From: Rhizobium johnstonii 3841 | GTDB lineage: Bacteria > Pseudomonadota > Alphaproteobacteria > Rhizobiales > Rhizobiaceae | Length of the DNA stretch: 64,000 bases | Assembly: GCF_000009265.1 (NCBI RefSeq) | Contig: NC_008380.1 | Location: forward strand, 3,229,501-3,293,500 | Reading direction: 5' to 3' | Position numbers and translations under genes: made by a program | The notes under the pieces: model-generated | The model's input: the letters and a program-made list of their open reading frames with translations, nothing else | Told to the model about the DNA's origin: nothing | Databases searched by the model: none | Shown here: positions 1 to 9,481 of the stretch, in pieces | Layout of the letters: every line of letters begins with the position of its first letter | Position numbering within the stretch: position 1 is the stretch's first letter

Positions 1-145
1 TATCTGCTCCTTGCTTCAGTAATAGTCGCAATCTAGCCGCCCCGCCCCCTCGCCTGCCTGAACCTCTCCGTTCAGATTGAGTTAAGCTCGGCCCGATAGT
101 TTTGGCCCCGTCCCCTGAGATGCCCTGCGATGAAAGCCCTGCCCC

Positions 146-814
146 ATGCGCGTACTGCTCGTCGAAGATGACGAAGACCTGAGCGGCCGGATCGCTGCCG
201 TGCTGCGATCGGAAAACTTCGTCGTCGATATCGCGCGCAACGGCGAGGACGCTCTCCATGCGGGGCTGACCGAACTCTTCGATGTCGCGATCCTCGACCT
301 CGGCCTGCCGAAGATCGACGGGGTCAGCGTGCTGAAGGACTGGCGCGAGGGCGACCGCAACCTGCCGGTTCTGGTGCTGACGGCACGCGACGGCTGGCCG
401 GACAAGGTCTCGAGCTTCAAGGCCGGCGCCGACGATTTTCTCGCCAAGCCCTTCAAGGTGGAAGAACTGGTGCTGCGCCTGCGCGCCCTGGTGCGCCGGG
501 CAGCCGGCCACGCCGCCTCGCGGCTCGTCTGCGGCGCGCTCACCTTCGATGCGCAGCTCGGCACCTTCGAGCTCGACGGCCTGCCGCTGAAGCTGACGGC
601 GCTGGAATGGCGGGTGCTCTCCTGCCTGATGCTGCGCAAGGAGATGATCGTCGACCGGCGCGAACTCACCGAGCGCGTCTATGACGGTGATGCCGAAGTC
701 GACTCCAATTCCATCGAAGTCATCATCGCCCGCCTGCGCAAGAAGCTCGGGGCCGATCGGATCGAGACGGTGCGCGGCCGCGGTTATATGCTGACGGCAG
801 CAGTGGCGCCATGA
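146..814 (+). CDS. OmpR-family response regulator
   Basis: A 222-residue DNA-binding response regulator. The receiver domain (about 1-115) shows the acidic pair EDDED, the phospho-acceptor Asp in AILDLGLP (about residue 51), the Thr of VLTARD and the Lys of LAKPF. The C-terminal winged-helix domain (about 125-218) ends with the typical RGRGYML turn. It should be phosphorylated by the histidine kinase whose start codon overlaps its stop (ATGA). It resembles the PhoP/FeuP branch of rhizobial regulators, but I cannot say which signal or regulon it serves, so no symbol is given. Confidence 0.95.
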   Translation: MRVLLVEDDEDLSGRIAAVLRSENFVVDIARNGEDALHAGLTELFDVAILDLGLPKIDGVSVLKDWREGDRNLPVLVLTARDGWPDKVSSFKAGADDFLAKPFKVEELVLRLRALVRRAAGHAASRLVCGALTFDAQLGTFELDGLPLKLTALEWRVLSCLMLRKEMIVDRRELTERVYDGDAEVDSNSIEVIIARLRKKLGADRIETVRGRGYMLTAAVAP

Positions 815-2184
815 AGGCCCCCTCCCTCAAACAGAAATCGATCGCCGGCCGGCTGCTGATGTTCTCGGGCTTCTTCGTGACGCTGGCGCTCCTCGTCGCC
901 GCCATCGTGCTCTGGCTGGCGCTGAAGACGGTGGTGCGCGAGCAGGTCGACCAGCGTTTGGACACCCAGATCAACGCCCTTGCCGCTGCTGTGACGCGCG
1001 ACGCACAAGGCAGGATCACCTTGTCCGCGCCGCTCGATGCGCCGCCCTTCGATCGCCCCTCATCCGGCTGGTACTGGCAGATCGACGACGGGCAACAGCG
1101 CCTGACCTCCCGCTCCCTGATGAACGGCACGATAGACGCGCCGCCGCCCCGGCAGGACCTGCGCCATGTGCTGATGGGCATGCCGACATCAGGCAGGGGC
1201 GGTGATCACGGAAGAGGCCCGCTCTATCTTCGCCAGGCCGTGCGCAGCATCGACGGCATGACGCTGACGATCACCGCGACGGCGCCGATGATCGCCCTCG
1301 TCGGCCCGACGCTCCGCGCGCTCTTCTGGCTGGTGCCCTGCATGCTGCTATTAGGGCTCGTGCTGATGGCCGGCACGCTCTGGCAGATCCGCTTTGGTCT
1401 CAGGCCGCTGAAATCCATGGCGGCCAATATCGATGCCATCAACCGCGGAGAACGCGCCCGCCTGCCCGATGAGACAACCGCCGAGCTTGCGCCACTGTCG
1501 CTGAAAACCAATGCGCTGCTGGCGGCCAATGAAGAGCGGCTCGCCGCAACCCGCATGCAGTTCGCCAATCTCGCCCATGGCCTCAAGACGCCGGTGGCGA
1601 GCCTGCTGCTGGCGCTCGACGAGAAAAACGATCCGCAGGGCGCATTGCGCAGCCTCGCCGCCCGCATCGACAACCGGATCAAACACCACCTCGCCGCCGC
1701 CCGCCGCGTGATGGCATCATCAGACAATGTCGCCAGCACCGACCTGGCGGCCTCGGTCGCCGATCTCCACCGGGCGATCAGCCAGATCCACGCCGAGCGC
1801 AACATCGCCTTCGACACCGACATCGCCAAAGGCCTGCGCGTCGCCTGCGACGAAAGCGATGTCGAGGAAATGCTCGGCAACCTGATCGACAATGCCTTCA
1901 AATGGGCCGCCTCCCACGTCACCCTCCGCGCCCGCCGCGACGGCCCGACCGCCCGCATCACCATCGAGGACGACGGGCCGGGAATACCGCCGGATCGCCT
2001 GGATGCCGTGCTGCTGCCGGGCGTGCGGGAGGACGAGCATGTGCCGGGCAACGGGTTTGGGCTGAGTATCGCGAGCGAGCTGGCGGGGTTGTATGGCGGG
2101 TCGTTGGCGCTGGAGGCGAATAGGACGAAGGGGTTGCGGTGTGTGTTGTGTTTGCCGGTGGCGATGGGGTTGGTTCCTGCGTGA
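811..2184 (+). CDS. Sensor histidine kinase, partner of the upstream regulator
   Basis: A 457-residue inner-membrane kinase. Two membrane helices (about 15-38 and 165-188) bracket a periplasmic sensor region of about 125 residues. A HAMP-like linker follows, then the H-box LAHGLKTP (His near 254), the N-box NLIDNAFKWA, the G1 box DDGPGIP and the G2 box GNGFGLSIA. Translation is coupled to the regulator through a 4-base overlap. The HGLKTP form of the H-box is that of the PhoQ/FeuQ-like kinases of alphaproteobacteria. The sensed signal is unknown. Confidence 0.93.
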   Translation: MKAPSLKQKSIAGRLLMFSGFFVTLALLVAAIVLWLALKTVVREQVDQRLDTQINALAAAVTRDAQGRITLSAPLDAPPFDRPSSGWYWQIDDGQQRLTSRSLMNGTIDAPPPRQDLRHVLMGMPTSGRGGDHGRGPLYLRQAVRSIDGMTLTITATAPMIALVGPTLRALFWLVPCMLLLGLVLMAGTLWQIRFGLRPLKSMAANIDAINRGERARLPDETTAELAPLSLKTNALLAANEERLAATRMQFANLAHGLKTPVASLLLALDEKNDPQGALRSLAARIDNRIKHHLAAARRVMASSDNVASTDLAASVADLHRAISQIHAERNIAFDTDIAKGLRVACDESDVEEMLGNLIDNAFKWAASHVTLRARRDGPTARITIEDDGPGIPPDRLDAVLLPGVREDEHVPGNGFGLSIASELAGLYGGSLALEANRTKGLRCVLCLPVAMGLVPA

Positions 2185-2384
2185 TGACGACAAGCTAAAC
2201 AATGGGATCATTCGTTCAGATGAGCTCAACCCGTGACAAGGCTGTGGAGGCGGCGCCAAGCGATCGTGCTTCGGAGGGCCGGGGCCCCTTGAGCTATATC
2301 CGCCAGTAATGCTGGAAGTTCGTGGGGCACATAAGAAGGCTGTAAGCCGATAACCCGATCCGCGACATCCAGAACTTCATGTGG

Positions 2385-2555
2385 TCAACGTTTCGCAAAG
2401 GGGTCGGCTTTGTCAGCGTCCACAGTACAGACGACATATCCCGCCTCTTCGAAGGTTTCCTGCTCGCATTCAGCGGCTTCGGCCCTACGCAGATATGTCA
2501 TCGTTGTGGCCAGAATCACGGCCGCGATCAGCAGGCCGTGTTTCACATAGGTCAT
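2385..2555 (-). pseudogene. Truncated secreted protein, possibly N-terminus of a phosphodiester glycosidase (DUF2233)
   Basis: A 56-codon reading frame too short for most gene finders. It has a good ribosome site (AGAGGGG about 8 bases before ATG), a signal-peptide-like start (MTYVKHGLLIAAVILA) and then ECEQETFEEAGYVVCTVD. That Cys..Gly-Tyr-x-Val-Cys-Thr pattern is how I remember mature DUF2233/NAGPA-like proteins of rhizobia beginning, which run to roughly 250 residues. Here the frame stops just after it, and no continuation is visible in the other two frames. I infer a gene remnant; a genuine small secreted protein is the alternative. Confidence 0.35.
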
Positions 2556-2622
2556 CAGTGCTACCCCTCTTCTTCAAATCACCATCTATCCTGCGTGTTA
2601 TTGTTGATCAGGGAATCAATAA

Positions 2623-3243
2623 ATGACCGGTAGCTTGGCAGAGTCGGAAAAACGTGATGACAAGTTTACGTGGACATATGCAATCTGGTTTTTGCCGTAC
2701 CTGGCGCAATATTGGCTATGGTGGCTGGCCCCCAAATGGGACTGGTGGATCATCGGCCTTATCACTCTCGCGCTGACCGTGATCGCGATCGCCGGTTCCA
2801 TCTGCATCAACTTGGCGCGGCGGCGCTGGTGGCGTGTCGTGTCGCTCTTGATCACGCCCCTTCCGTGGTTAGTCATTATTTATATCGTTGCTGCTACCGG
2901 CATAACGCCCGACAGCGTTCGATTTGCTTTGAACAAGCAAGCGTATCTGGCAGAGATCGAACGAACCGATGTGACGAGCGGTGAGCCGCGATTCAGGACA
3001 TTTGCATTGGACAGTATGTTCAAGGCGATAACATCCACAACGCTTGTGTACGATGAGAGTGATGAGATTGCCTTGCCCAGCGGCGAGCAATCCGCCGCCT
3101 GGCAACAGCGAACAAAAAAATTGTGCTCGGAAAAGAAAGAATGCGTCAATCTCTATCCTAGTTCGGACTGGCCCTTCAGCGTCACCAAAGTTGGCGAACA
3201 CTTCTATATTGTGTATCAAAACTTCATTGACGCGTTTCCCTAG
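2623..3243 (+). CDS. Hypothetical membrane protein
   Basis: A 206-residue protein I do not recognise. About three hydrophobic helices lie in the first half (roughly 20-38, 42-64 and 72-92). They are very rich in Trp (WLWWLAPKWDWW). A soluble, mostly extracytoplasmic domain of about 110 residues follows and contains two Cys (LCSEKKEC). Codon use is clearly AT-richer than the two-component genes upstream, as in the next gene. No strong ribosome site precedes the ATG. With the neighbouring gene it may be a recently acquired pair. Confidence 0.7.
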   Translation: MTGSLAESEKRDDKFTWTYAIWFLPYLAQYWLWWLAPKWDWWIIGLITLALTVIAIAGSICINLARRRWWRVVSLLITPLPWLVIIYIVAATGITPDSVRFALNKQAYLAEIERTDVTSGEPRFRTFALDSMFKAITSTTLVYDESDEIALPSGEQSAAWQQRTKKLCSEKKECVNLYPSSDWPFSVTKVGEHFYIVYQNFIDAFP

Positions 3244-3256
3244 CGAACTCCTTTTT

Positions 3257-3330
3257 CGTCATGCTCGGGCTTGTCCCGAGTATCTGCAACCGGTGCAGCG
3301 GATCCTCGGCTCAAGGCCGAGGATGACGCC
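3257..3330. repeat. Dispersed palindromic intergenic repeat, copy 1
   Basis: Two nested inverted repeats: ATGCTCGGGCTTGTCCCGAG, then ATCCTCGGCTCAAGGCCGAGGATGAC. Together they form a compound hairpin. A diverged copy lies at 33586-33672. This layout is common between genes in rhizobial genomes. It could act as a transcription end for the gene ending at 3243, but it has no U-tract. Confidence 0.75.
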
Positions 3331-3442
3331 GAGTCAAGAGCGACGGTTGCCGGCAAACTGAGAGCATGTTTGAAGGAAGCAGCCCTCTTGTTGACACTCG
3401 GACAGCAAGAAATTACCTCTCGCGGGGGTTGAGGGAAAGCAT

Positions 3443-4015
3443 ATGTCCGAGCAGGACAATCCAGAGATTTCGCGCAGAAACAACGTGATTGGCATTTGGT
3501 TCTCGTCGCTGCTGCTTCTGTCAGTGGCGACTTGTGTGCTGATTCCGCACCTTCCGACAAAAGGCGTTTGCTACTTTCGGGACATTTGGTTTTTGAGATC
3601 GCTCTGGTATCAGAACCTTACCGTCTTTGACCAGTTCAAGCAGCTTTGGCATTCGAACAGTGAGCAATGCGTATTTTTTGCCACGCGATCCATGCTGTCT
3701 TTATACTTTGCGAACATCGCATGTATCACGGCTCTAATATCGCGTGCCGAGGGAAAGCGGCCAGCTTGGAGGGGCTGGCCATGGATGGCGATAATCACCG
3801 TTCTGCTCATTGGCAAACAGATTTTTTTCGACGGTTTCGATGATCAATCTCAAGGATACTATTCGTCGATGACCTACCGGACCTATGACTCCATTAATTC
3901 GCTTATATTGAAGTCGGTCTATCGCATGGTCCTCTTTTACGCTCTGCTGACTTTCTGGTTGCTCATCGCGATCGATCGGCGTCGCAACAGAGTTCACGGC
4001 GACCGTGAAGCGTAA
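3443..4015 (+). CDS. Hypothetical four-helix membrane protein
   Basis: A 190-residue protein with about four hydrophobic segments (near 13-37, 85-103, 108-126 and 160-182). A Cys-containing loop lies between the first two. There is no domain I recognise. Base composition is lower in GC than in the flanking two-component and ftsZ2 genes, matching the gene at 2623. The two may form a small acquired island between core genes. The ATG at 3443 follows GAGGGAAAGCAT, a usable ribosome site. Confidence 0.7.
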   Translation: MSEQDNPEISRRNNVIGIWFSSLLLLSVATCVLIPHLPTKGVCYFRDIWFLRSLWYQNLTVFDQFKQLWHSNSEQCVFFATRSMLSLYFANIACITALISRAEGKRPAWRGWPWMAIITVLLIGKQIFFDGFDDQSQGYYSSMTYRTYDSINSLILKSVYRMVLFYALLTFWLLIAIDRRRNRVHGDREA

Positions 4016-4196
4016 TCGTCAACTCCCAACCTAATACTCCCTCCCTCAAAGCCGCAACCAAGCCCCCTTCCCATCATCACCACTCCCCCTGACACGTCTT
4101 TCGCCTCGCCTCTGCCTTGTTGCTCGCGTATCCTGACGCCCGATTCGCCGTCCGCATACGAGGGTGGGCATGAACGAAGCATCAAAGGAGAGCGCG

Positions 4197-5216
4197 ATGA
4201 CGGACGCCAAGGGCGGCATTTCTGGACTACGGCCGCATATTACAGTCATTGGCGTCGGTGGCGGTGGCGGCAATGCGATCAACAATATGATCGCGGAAAA
4301 GCTGGCGGGCGTCGAATTCGTCGCTGCAAACACGGATGCTCAGGTGCTGGCCACCTCCAAGGCGACGCGCCGCATCCAGCTTGGCGCGAATGTGACGGAG
4401 GGTCTCGGCGCCGGTTCGCTGCCGGAGGTCGGCCATGCGGCTGCCGAAGAGTCGCTCGATGAGATCATGGATCACCTGGCCGGCTCGCACATGTGCTTCG
4501 TCACCGCCGGCATGGGCGGCGGAACGGGCACGGGTGCTGCACCCGTCATCGCCCGCGCTGCGCGTGCCGCCGGCATCCTGACGGTCGGCGTCGTCACCAA
4601 GCCCTTTACCTTCGAAGGTAACCGCCGCATGCGGATGGCGGAAATCGGCATCGAGGCGCTTCGCCAGGCGGCCGATACGGTGATCGTCATTCCCAATCAG
4701 AACCTCTTCCGCATCGCTGATGCAAAAACGACGTTCGCAGATGCCTTCATGACGGCCGATCGCGTGCTCTATGCCGGCGTCGGCTGCATAACCGATCTGA
4801 TCGTCAAGGAAGGCCTGATCAACCTCGATTTTGCCGACGTGAAGTCGGTCATGTCAGGCATGGGCCGTGCGATGATGGGCACTGGCGAAGCCTCCGGTGA
4901 GAGCCGCGCGATGAAGGCGGCGGAAGCGGCGATTGCCAACCCGCTTCTCGACGATATCTCGATGCGGGGCGCCAGGGGCGTGCTGATCTCGATCTCCGGC
5001 GGTTCGGATATGACGCTGTTCGAAGTGGACGAGGCGGCAAGCCGCATTCGCGACGAAGTCCAGGAAGACGCCGATATCGTCGTCGGCGCGATCTTCGACC
5101 GCAGCCTCGACGGCAAGTTCCGTGTCTCGGTCGTGGCGACCGGCCTGGAAGGCAGCCCGCTGCCCGCATCCGCGCCTCACGCCGCCGAGCAGGTTCAGAC
5201 GCGTACGCTGCAGTAA
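4197..5216 (+). CDS. ftsZ2: FtsZ2-like short tubulin-family GTPase
   Basis: A cytoplasmic FtsZ paralogue ending soon after the GTPase and C-terminal core. It has the N-terminal GVGGGGGNAINNM loop, the tubulin signature GGGTGTGAAPVIA, NTDAQVL, and the T7-like NLDFADVKSVM. It is about 340 residues and lacks the long Pro/Gln-rich linker and C-terminal peptide that bind FtsA in the main rhizobial FtsZ of nearly 600 residues. Sinorhizobium meliloti is known to have such a dispensable FtsZ2. I prefer the ATG at 4197 because AAAGGAGAG stands seven bases before it. GTG 4164 and ATG 4170 are in-frame alternatives. It stands alone, outside a dcw cluster. Confidence 0.92.
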   Translation: MTDAKGGISGLRPHITVIGVGGGGGNAINNMIAEKLAGVEFVAANTDAQVLATSKATRRIQLGANVTEGLGAGSLPEVGHAAAEESLDEIMDHLAGSHMCFVTAGMGGGTGTGAAPVIARAARAAGILTVGVVTKPFTFEGNRRMRMAEIGIEALRQAADTVIVIPNQNLFRIADAKTTFADAFMTADRVLYAGVGCITDLIVKEGLINLDFADVKSVMSGMGRAMMGTGEASGESRAMKAAEAAIANPLLDDISMRGARGVLISISGGSDMTLFEVDEAASRIRDEVQEDADIVVGAIFDRSLDGKFRVSVVATGLEGSPLPASAPHAAEQVQTRTLQ

Positions 5217-5254
5217 GCGCAGCGGTGCGACATATCTGAGCACGGCAGCCTGCC

Positions 5255-5270
5255 GCGTCTTTTCAGACGC
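5255..5270. terminator. Hairpin downstream of ftsZ2
   Basis: GCGTCT-TTTC-AGACGC forms a 6-bp stem 38 bases after the ftsZ2 stop. It matches the core of the palindrome at 53199-53242 (GCGTCTGAAAAGACGC read on the other strand), so it may be a worn copy of that repeat used as a terminator. No U-run follows. Confidence 0.45.
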
Positions 5271-5340
5271 GCCGCGCTGTCGTGCGTCAGTGTCATGCGC
5301 TCCGGGGGAATCGGGGCGATCACCGGTCGTTGATTCGCGA

Positions 5341-5553
5341 TCACCTGTCGTTGATCGTGGGAAGGTGCGTTTCGACCTCTACGCGGCGCTTGTCATCCAG
5401 CGGCTCAATGTACTTCTGCCAGAAGGCCTCCGCCTCCGGCGTGTCATCCTCCCAGTGGCGGATTTTAACGATATTGTCATCGATCTTGGCCAGCCGTTTG
5501 CCGCCAAGCCGCAGGTATTCCTCCGCCAGTTCTTTCGATCGGGTCGTTTGCAT
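5341..5553 (-). CDS. Small hypothetical protein (70 aa)
   Basis: A short charged protein beginning MQTTRSKELAEEYLRLGGKR. It has Trp/acidic patches (IRHWEDDTPEAEAFWQ) and no signal or membrane segment. The start at 5553 is chosen because GGAGGA lies seven bases upstream; a start at 5568 would add five residues. Its even amphipathic character and good ribosome site suggest a real gene. No function can be assigned. Confidence 0.6.
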   Translation of the reverse strand: MQTTRSKELAEEYLRLGGKRLAKIDDNIVKIRHWEDDTPEAEAFWQKYIEPLDDKRRVEVETHLPTINDR

Positions 5554-5811
5554 GTCGTGTTCCTCCATGGGCGAACCGAAAGGCCGATCGTCATTACCGG
5601 GTGGCCGGCAATCGGCATCCCCGCTATCGGCGCTTCCGCGCCTTCCAGTTAAACAGTACGGCGGGATCATGGTTCCAAATCATCGGCCGAAACCGGACCA
5701 CGCGGCCGGCTGAAGGCGTCGGCCGCCATCCATGCACAAAGGACGCTCTAACACCTTTCAATCCTCGCATCGTGCTTTCCGAAAATCGATTCCGAGTTTC
5801 GGGCCGATGCG

Positions 5812-7348
5812 CTAGACGAACAGGACGTCCGAGATATTGTGCACCACGGAGATTTCGTCGGTCCCGGTGTTGGTGATGTAGAGATTATCCGCCGCTGAGT
5901 CATAGACCACGTTAGTGATCAAGTCGTCTCCCGGTATGGCGATGTTGACGTCGACCGTTGTCTTGACCCCGGTTTCGAAGTCGAATGCCGTGCCGATATG
6001 CTCGCTGCTGGAGGAATCGCCGAAGAAGAACGTGCCGTCGACGGCAAAGCCGTATCCGAGCCCGCCCGCCGCGAAGGTCTTGGATTCGATCGGGCTCAGC
6101 GTATCTGGATCGATTTTGGAGACCTGCCAGGTGGAATCATCGATGCGGCCGACGACGTAGATGCCGGTCGAATCCTGCATCGTATTGACGGCCGTGAATC
6201 CACCCCAGTCGAACGTACCCGCCCCATTCTCGCCGATAAGGCCCGGGATCGGGTCGCCCCGCTGATCGGACGATCCGTCGACGGCATCCCACTTTGCGAG
6301 ATAGGTCTGATCGGGGAAAGGGTCCTCTTCGCCTCTCGCCTCGTTGGTTCGGCCGATGATCTCGCCGCCGCGGACCGAAAAATAGGTTCCGCCGATGTCA
6401 TATTCGCCCTTGTCATAGTCGCCAAGAGAGATGGCGCCGCTGGCGTTGTCGGCTTCAAATGCCGCGGCGTTGTCGTAAATGCTCACCATGGAATCATCTG
6501 GGAAACCATGGCCGGAGCTGACGTAATACTTACCCGTTAGCGGATCGACCGCGACCCCCTGGAGTTCGTAATGGTCCAGGAAGGGGCGCACCACATCCGC
6601 CTGGGCCTCGACATGATTGGTGTTCAACGACTTCCCGTCCGTCACGCCGTCGACGGTCAGGGTGATCACGCCGGCATCCGCGTGACCGGCGCCGTCAGAG
6701 ACCTTGTAATATTGGAGTTTCTCCGTGACATGCTCGCCGTCATCGAGTCTTCACGGCCGGATCGAGATCGTAGGTGAAGCTTCCGTCGCCTGCAAAATGG
6801 AAGGTGCCGAATTCCCCCGCCACGTCGGTCGTCTGCCCTTGCCCCTGACCGGCAGGAATGCTGGTGCCCTCGACCGAGCGCAGGAAGAGCGTGCCAGCCT
6901 CTCCCGGGTGATCATTGGCGAGCACGTTGCGGGCCATCTCGCTTCCTTCGTGGAAGGAGAAGGCGTCGTCGACCGCGACCGGCGGGCTCGTGACCCCGTG
7001 AATGTCGAGTTTGAAGTGGCCGACATCCGTGTTGCCGGAGCCGTCGGAGATCTTGTAGCCGATCGTCTCCGTCAGCGTCATCCCGTCAACAAAGCCCGCC
7101 TTGGCGGCCTCGTTCAGCGTATAGGTATAGGAGCCGTCGGCCTTGACGTGAAACGTGCCGTATTCACCCTCGATATCGGTGATCTGCCCGTCCTTCTTGG
7201 CAAGCACCCGCTCGCCATCGAAGAAGTTGAGGAACATGTTGCCGGAGCCTCCGGCCAGATCGTTATCCAGCAGATTGCCCGAAATCACGTCATTCTCGGA
7301 AGCGCTGCTGACATCATCGACCGCCACAGGTTTTGCAAGCACTGTCAT
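5812..7348 (-). pseudogene. Frameshifted cadherin-like repeat surface protein
   Basis: Two halves of one protein (about 510 residues) lie in different frames and join near 6743-6750. The upstream half starts at 7348 behind AAGGAGATATCC and holds two cadherin/VCBS-like repeats, each with AVDD, a Ser-Tyr-Thr-Tyr-type strand and a KISDGSG-like end. The second repeat breaks off after DPAVKTR. Its missing end (DDGEHVTEKLQYYKVSDGAG) is read perfectly one frame over and runs into a C-terminal region of YITN/YDNA-type strands that looks like a beta-propeller. Such proteins are usually secreted by type I systems. Either a 1-base insertion or a 2-base deletion explains the break; a sequencing error cannot be excluded. 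Confidence 0.75.
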
Positions 7349-7571
7349 GGATATCTCCTTCAAGATCCATTCGCCTTGGTCTATCGGGAGGAAAGCAGCT
7401 GAGATCGCCTCGGTCAATGAATTTTCTAGCAAGGGTAGTATTTTAGAATTTCACAGCTTTGTCATGCATGGAGGGCTTCGCCCTATGGGTTGCACACCTC
7501 AGCATGAGGGCGTCAAAAAACTCCACTGCAACAGAGCGATAACGCAACCAAACTCCCCTTCACACACCCGC

Positions 7572-8400
7572 TCACTTCAGACCCGTCAGACTCCTGATCT
7601 TCGCCGCATCCTCCGCCGTCGCCGGGTTGTAGACCACCATGCTGAGATCCGGCCGGCCATCCACCTGGAAGGCGGAATATTCGAAAGCGAGTGGGCCGAG
7701 GATGGGGTGTTTGATGTGCTTGGCGCCCTCACCGTGGGTGCGCACGTCGTTGTCGCGCCACATCGCCAGGAATTCGGGGCTCTTGCGGCAGAGTTCGTCG
7801 ACGAGGGGCTCGACCTCGGCCGCGGCACCCGCGCGGGCCGCATCCACACGGAAAGCGGCGACGACGAAGCGGGCGACACTTTCCCAGTCGTACTGGGCGG
7901 CGCGCACGCGCGGGTCAAGGAAGATGAAGCGCAGCACGTTGCGCTCTTCCGGCGGCAGCGCGCCGTAATCGGTTAGAAGCACAGTCGCCGCCCTGTTCCA
8001 GGCAATCACGTCCCAGATGGCATTGCGGATCAGCGCCGGGCTCGGGTCGAGCGCATCAAGCACGCCCTGCAACCTCGGCGTTACGCCCTCTTGTCTGTGG
8101 TAGCGCACCTCAGGCGGCCGGCCGAGGCCGATGAGGAAGAGATGTTCGCGCTCGACATCAGTCAGCATCAGCGCGCGAGATCCGGTCGAGCACGTCGGCA
8201 GACGGCGCCCCGCCGCGCCCCTGCTCCAGCCAGGTGTACCAGGTCGGGCTGATATTGGCGCGGCCCGCCACCTCCTCGCGCCGCAGACCCGGCGTGCGCC
8301 GCCGCTCCCCCGCAAAGCCGAGGGCGGCGGGATCGAGCCTCACGCGGCGGTCCTTCAGATAGGTGCCGAGCCGGTTGTCTGAGGTGACGAATTCGCCCAT
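7572..8400 (-). pseudogene. Frameshifted XRE-family regulator with MmyB-like ligand domain
   Basis: The first 75 residues (MGEFVTSDNRLGTYLKDRR..., RTPGLRREEVAGRANIS) are the helix-turn-helix of the XRE/MmyB class and end in DRISRADAD-stop. One frame over, the protein continues as ALMLTDVEREHLFLIGLG and runs through the ligand-binding domain (WDVIAWNRAA, FIFLDPRVR, GPLAFEYSAFQVDGRPDLSMVVY) to 7572. The break lies near 8165-8175 in an alternating CGCGCG run, consistent with loss of one CG pair. It is divergent from the SDR gene at 8491, the arrangement typical of this family when it controls its neighbour. As read, only the HTH part would be made. Confidence 0.85.
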
Positions 8401-8490
8401 CCTGTTAGCTTTTATACCATGATAATGTCACTACTTTACCATGATACAGGCAGGGCCGATATGTGTCTCCAGCAAAAACGGAGATAACAC

Positions 8491-9381
8491 ATGCGCGTAT
8501 TCGTCACTGGAGCCACCGGCTGGGTCGGCTCAGCCGTCGTCAATGAGTTGATTGCCGCCGGCCATCAGGTGCTCGGCCTCACCCGCTCTGACAAGGGAGC
8601 GGATCAGCTGGCCGCCGCAGGCGCCGCAGTCCACCGCGGTACGCTCGACGATCTGGAAAGCCTGAAAAGCGATGCGGCTGAGGCAGACGCCGTGATCCAC
8701 ACGGCTTTCAACCACGATTTCTCGAAATTCGTAGAGAACTGCGCCGCCGACCGGCGCGCTATCGAGGCACTCGGCGAAGCCCTCCAAGGCTCCGTTCGGC
8801 CGCTGCTGGTCACAGCCGGCCTCGGCTTTGCCCCCGGCCGCGTCGGCACCGAGAAGGATCCGCCCATGCCGACCTCGGAGACCTACCCTCGCGCCTCCGA
8901 AATCACCGCGGTATCGCTTGTCGCCCGCGGCATGCGCGCCTCCACCGTCCGGCTTCCACCCTCGGTGCATGGCCATGGGGACCACGGATTCGTGCCGATC
9001 CTCATCGATTTGGCCCGGCGCAAGGGCGTCTCGGCCTATATCGGCGAAGGGCAAAACCGCTGGCCGGCCGTGCACCGGCTCGATGCCGCCCGCGTCTATC
9101 GGCTGGCGATCGAGCGCGGCGCCGTCGGCGGCCCGTTCCTGGCAGTCGCGGAAGAAGGTGTGGCATTCCGGGAGATCGCCGAGCTCATCGCCCGGCGGCT
9201 CAACGTGCCGGCCGTCTCGCTGTCGCGGGAAGAGGCGGCAGAGCATTTCGGCTGGTTCGGAATGTTTGCCGGCTTCGACATCCCGACCTCAAGCGAGCAT
9301 ACCCGCGCGCTTCTTGGTTGGCAGCCGCAGGAACCCGGCCTGCTCGCCGATATCGACCATCCGGCCTATTTCGGTGGGTAG
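8491..9381 (+). CDS. NAD(P)-dependent SDR-family oxidoreductase (extended, NmrA/epimerase type)
   Basis: A 296-residue Rossmann-fold protein. The N-terminal nucleotide motif is VTGATGWVGSAV, followed by an Arg (LTRSDKG) that favours NADP. The acid-site segment is changed: the usual YxxxK is not obvious, which makes this an atypical extended SDR. It is divergent from the broken XRE regulator, with about 90 bases between them, and was probably repressed by it. Substrate unknown; related genes are often annotated as NAD-dependent epimerases. Confidence 0.88.
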   Translation: MRVFVTGATGWVGSAVVNELIAAGHQVLGLTRSDKGADQLAAAGAAVHRGTLDDLESLKSDAAEADAVIHTAFNHDFSKFVENCAADRRAIEALGEALQGSVRPLLVTAGLGFAPGRVGTEKDPPMPTSETYPRASEITAVSLVARGMRASTVRLPPSVHGHGDHGFVPILIDLARRKGVSAYIGEGQNRWPAVHRLDAARVYRLAIERGAVGGPFLAVAEEGVAFREIAELIARRLNVPAVSLSREEAAEHFGWFGMFAGFDIPTSSEHTRALLGWQPQEPGLLADIDHPAYFGG

Positions 9382-9481
9382 CGGAACCGTGCCGCTATAT
9401 AAAAATGGAGCATTTCCGTAACTGGAGAAAGCGGAAATGCCTCCCGGCTTGGCTCGTGAGGAGAACCCGCGACAGCCCGAG

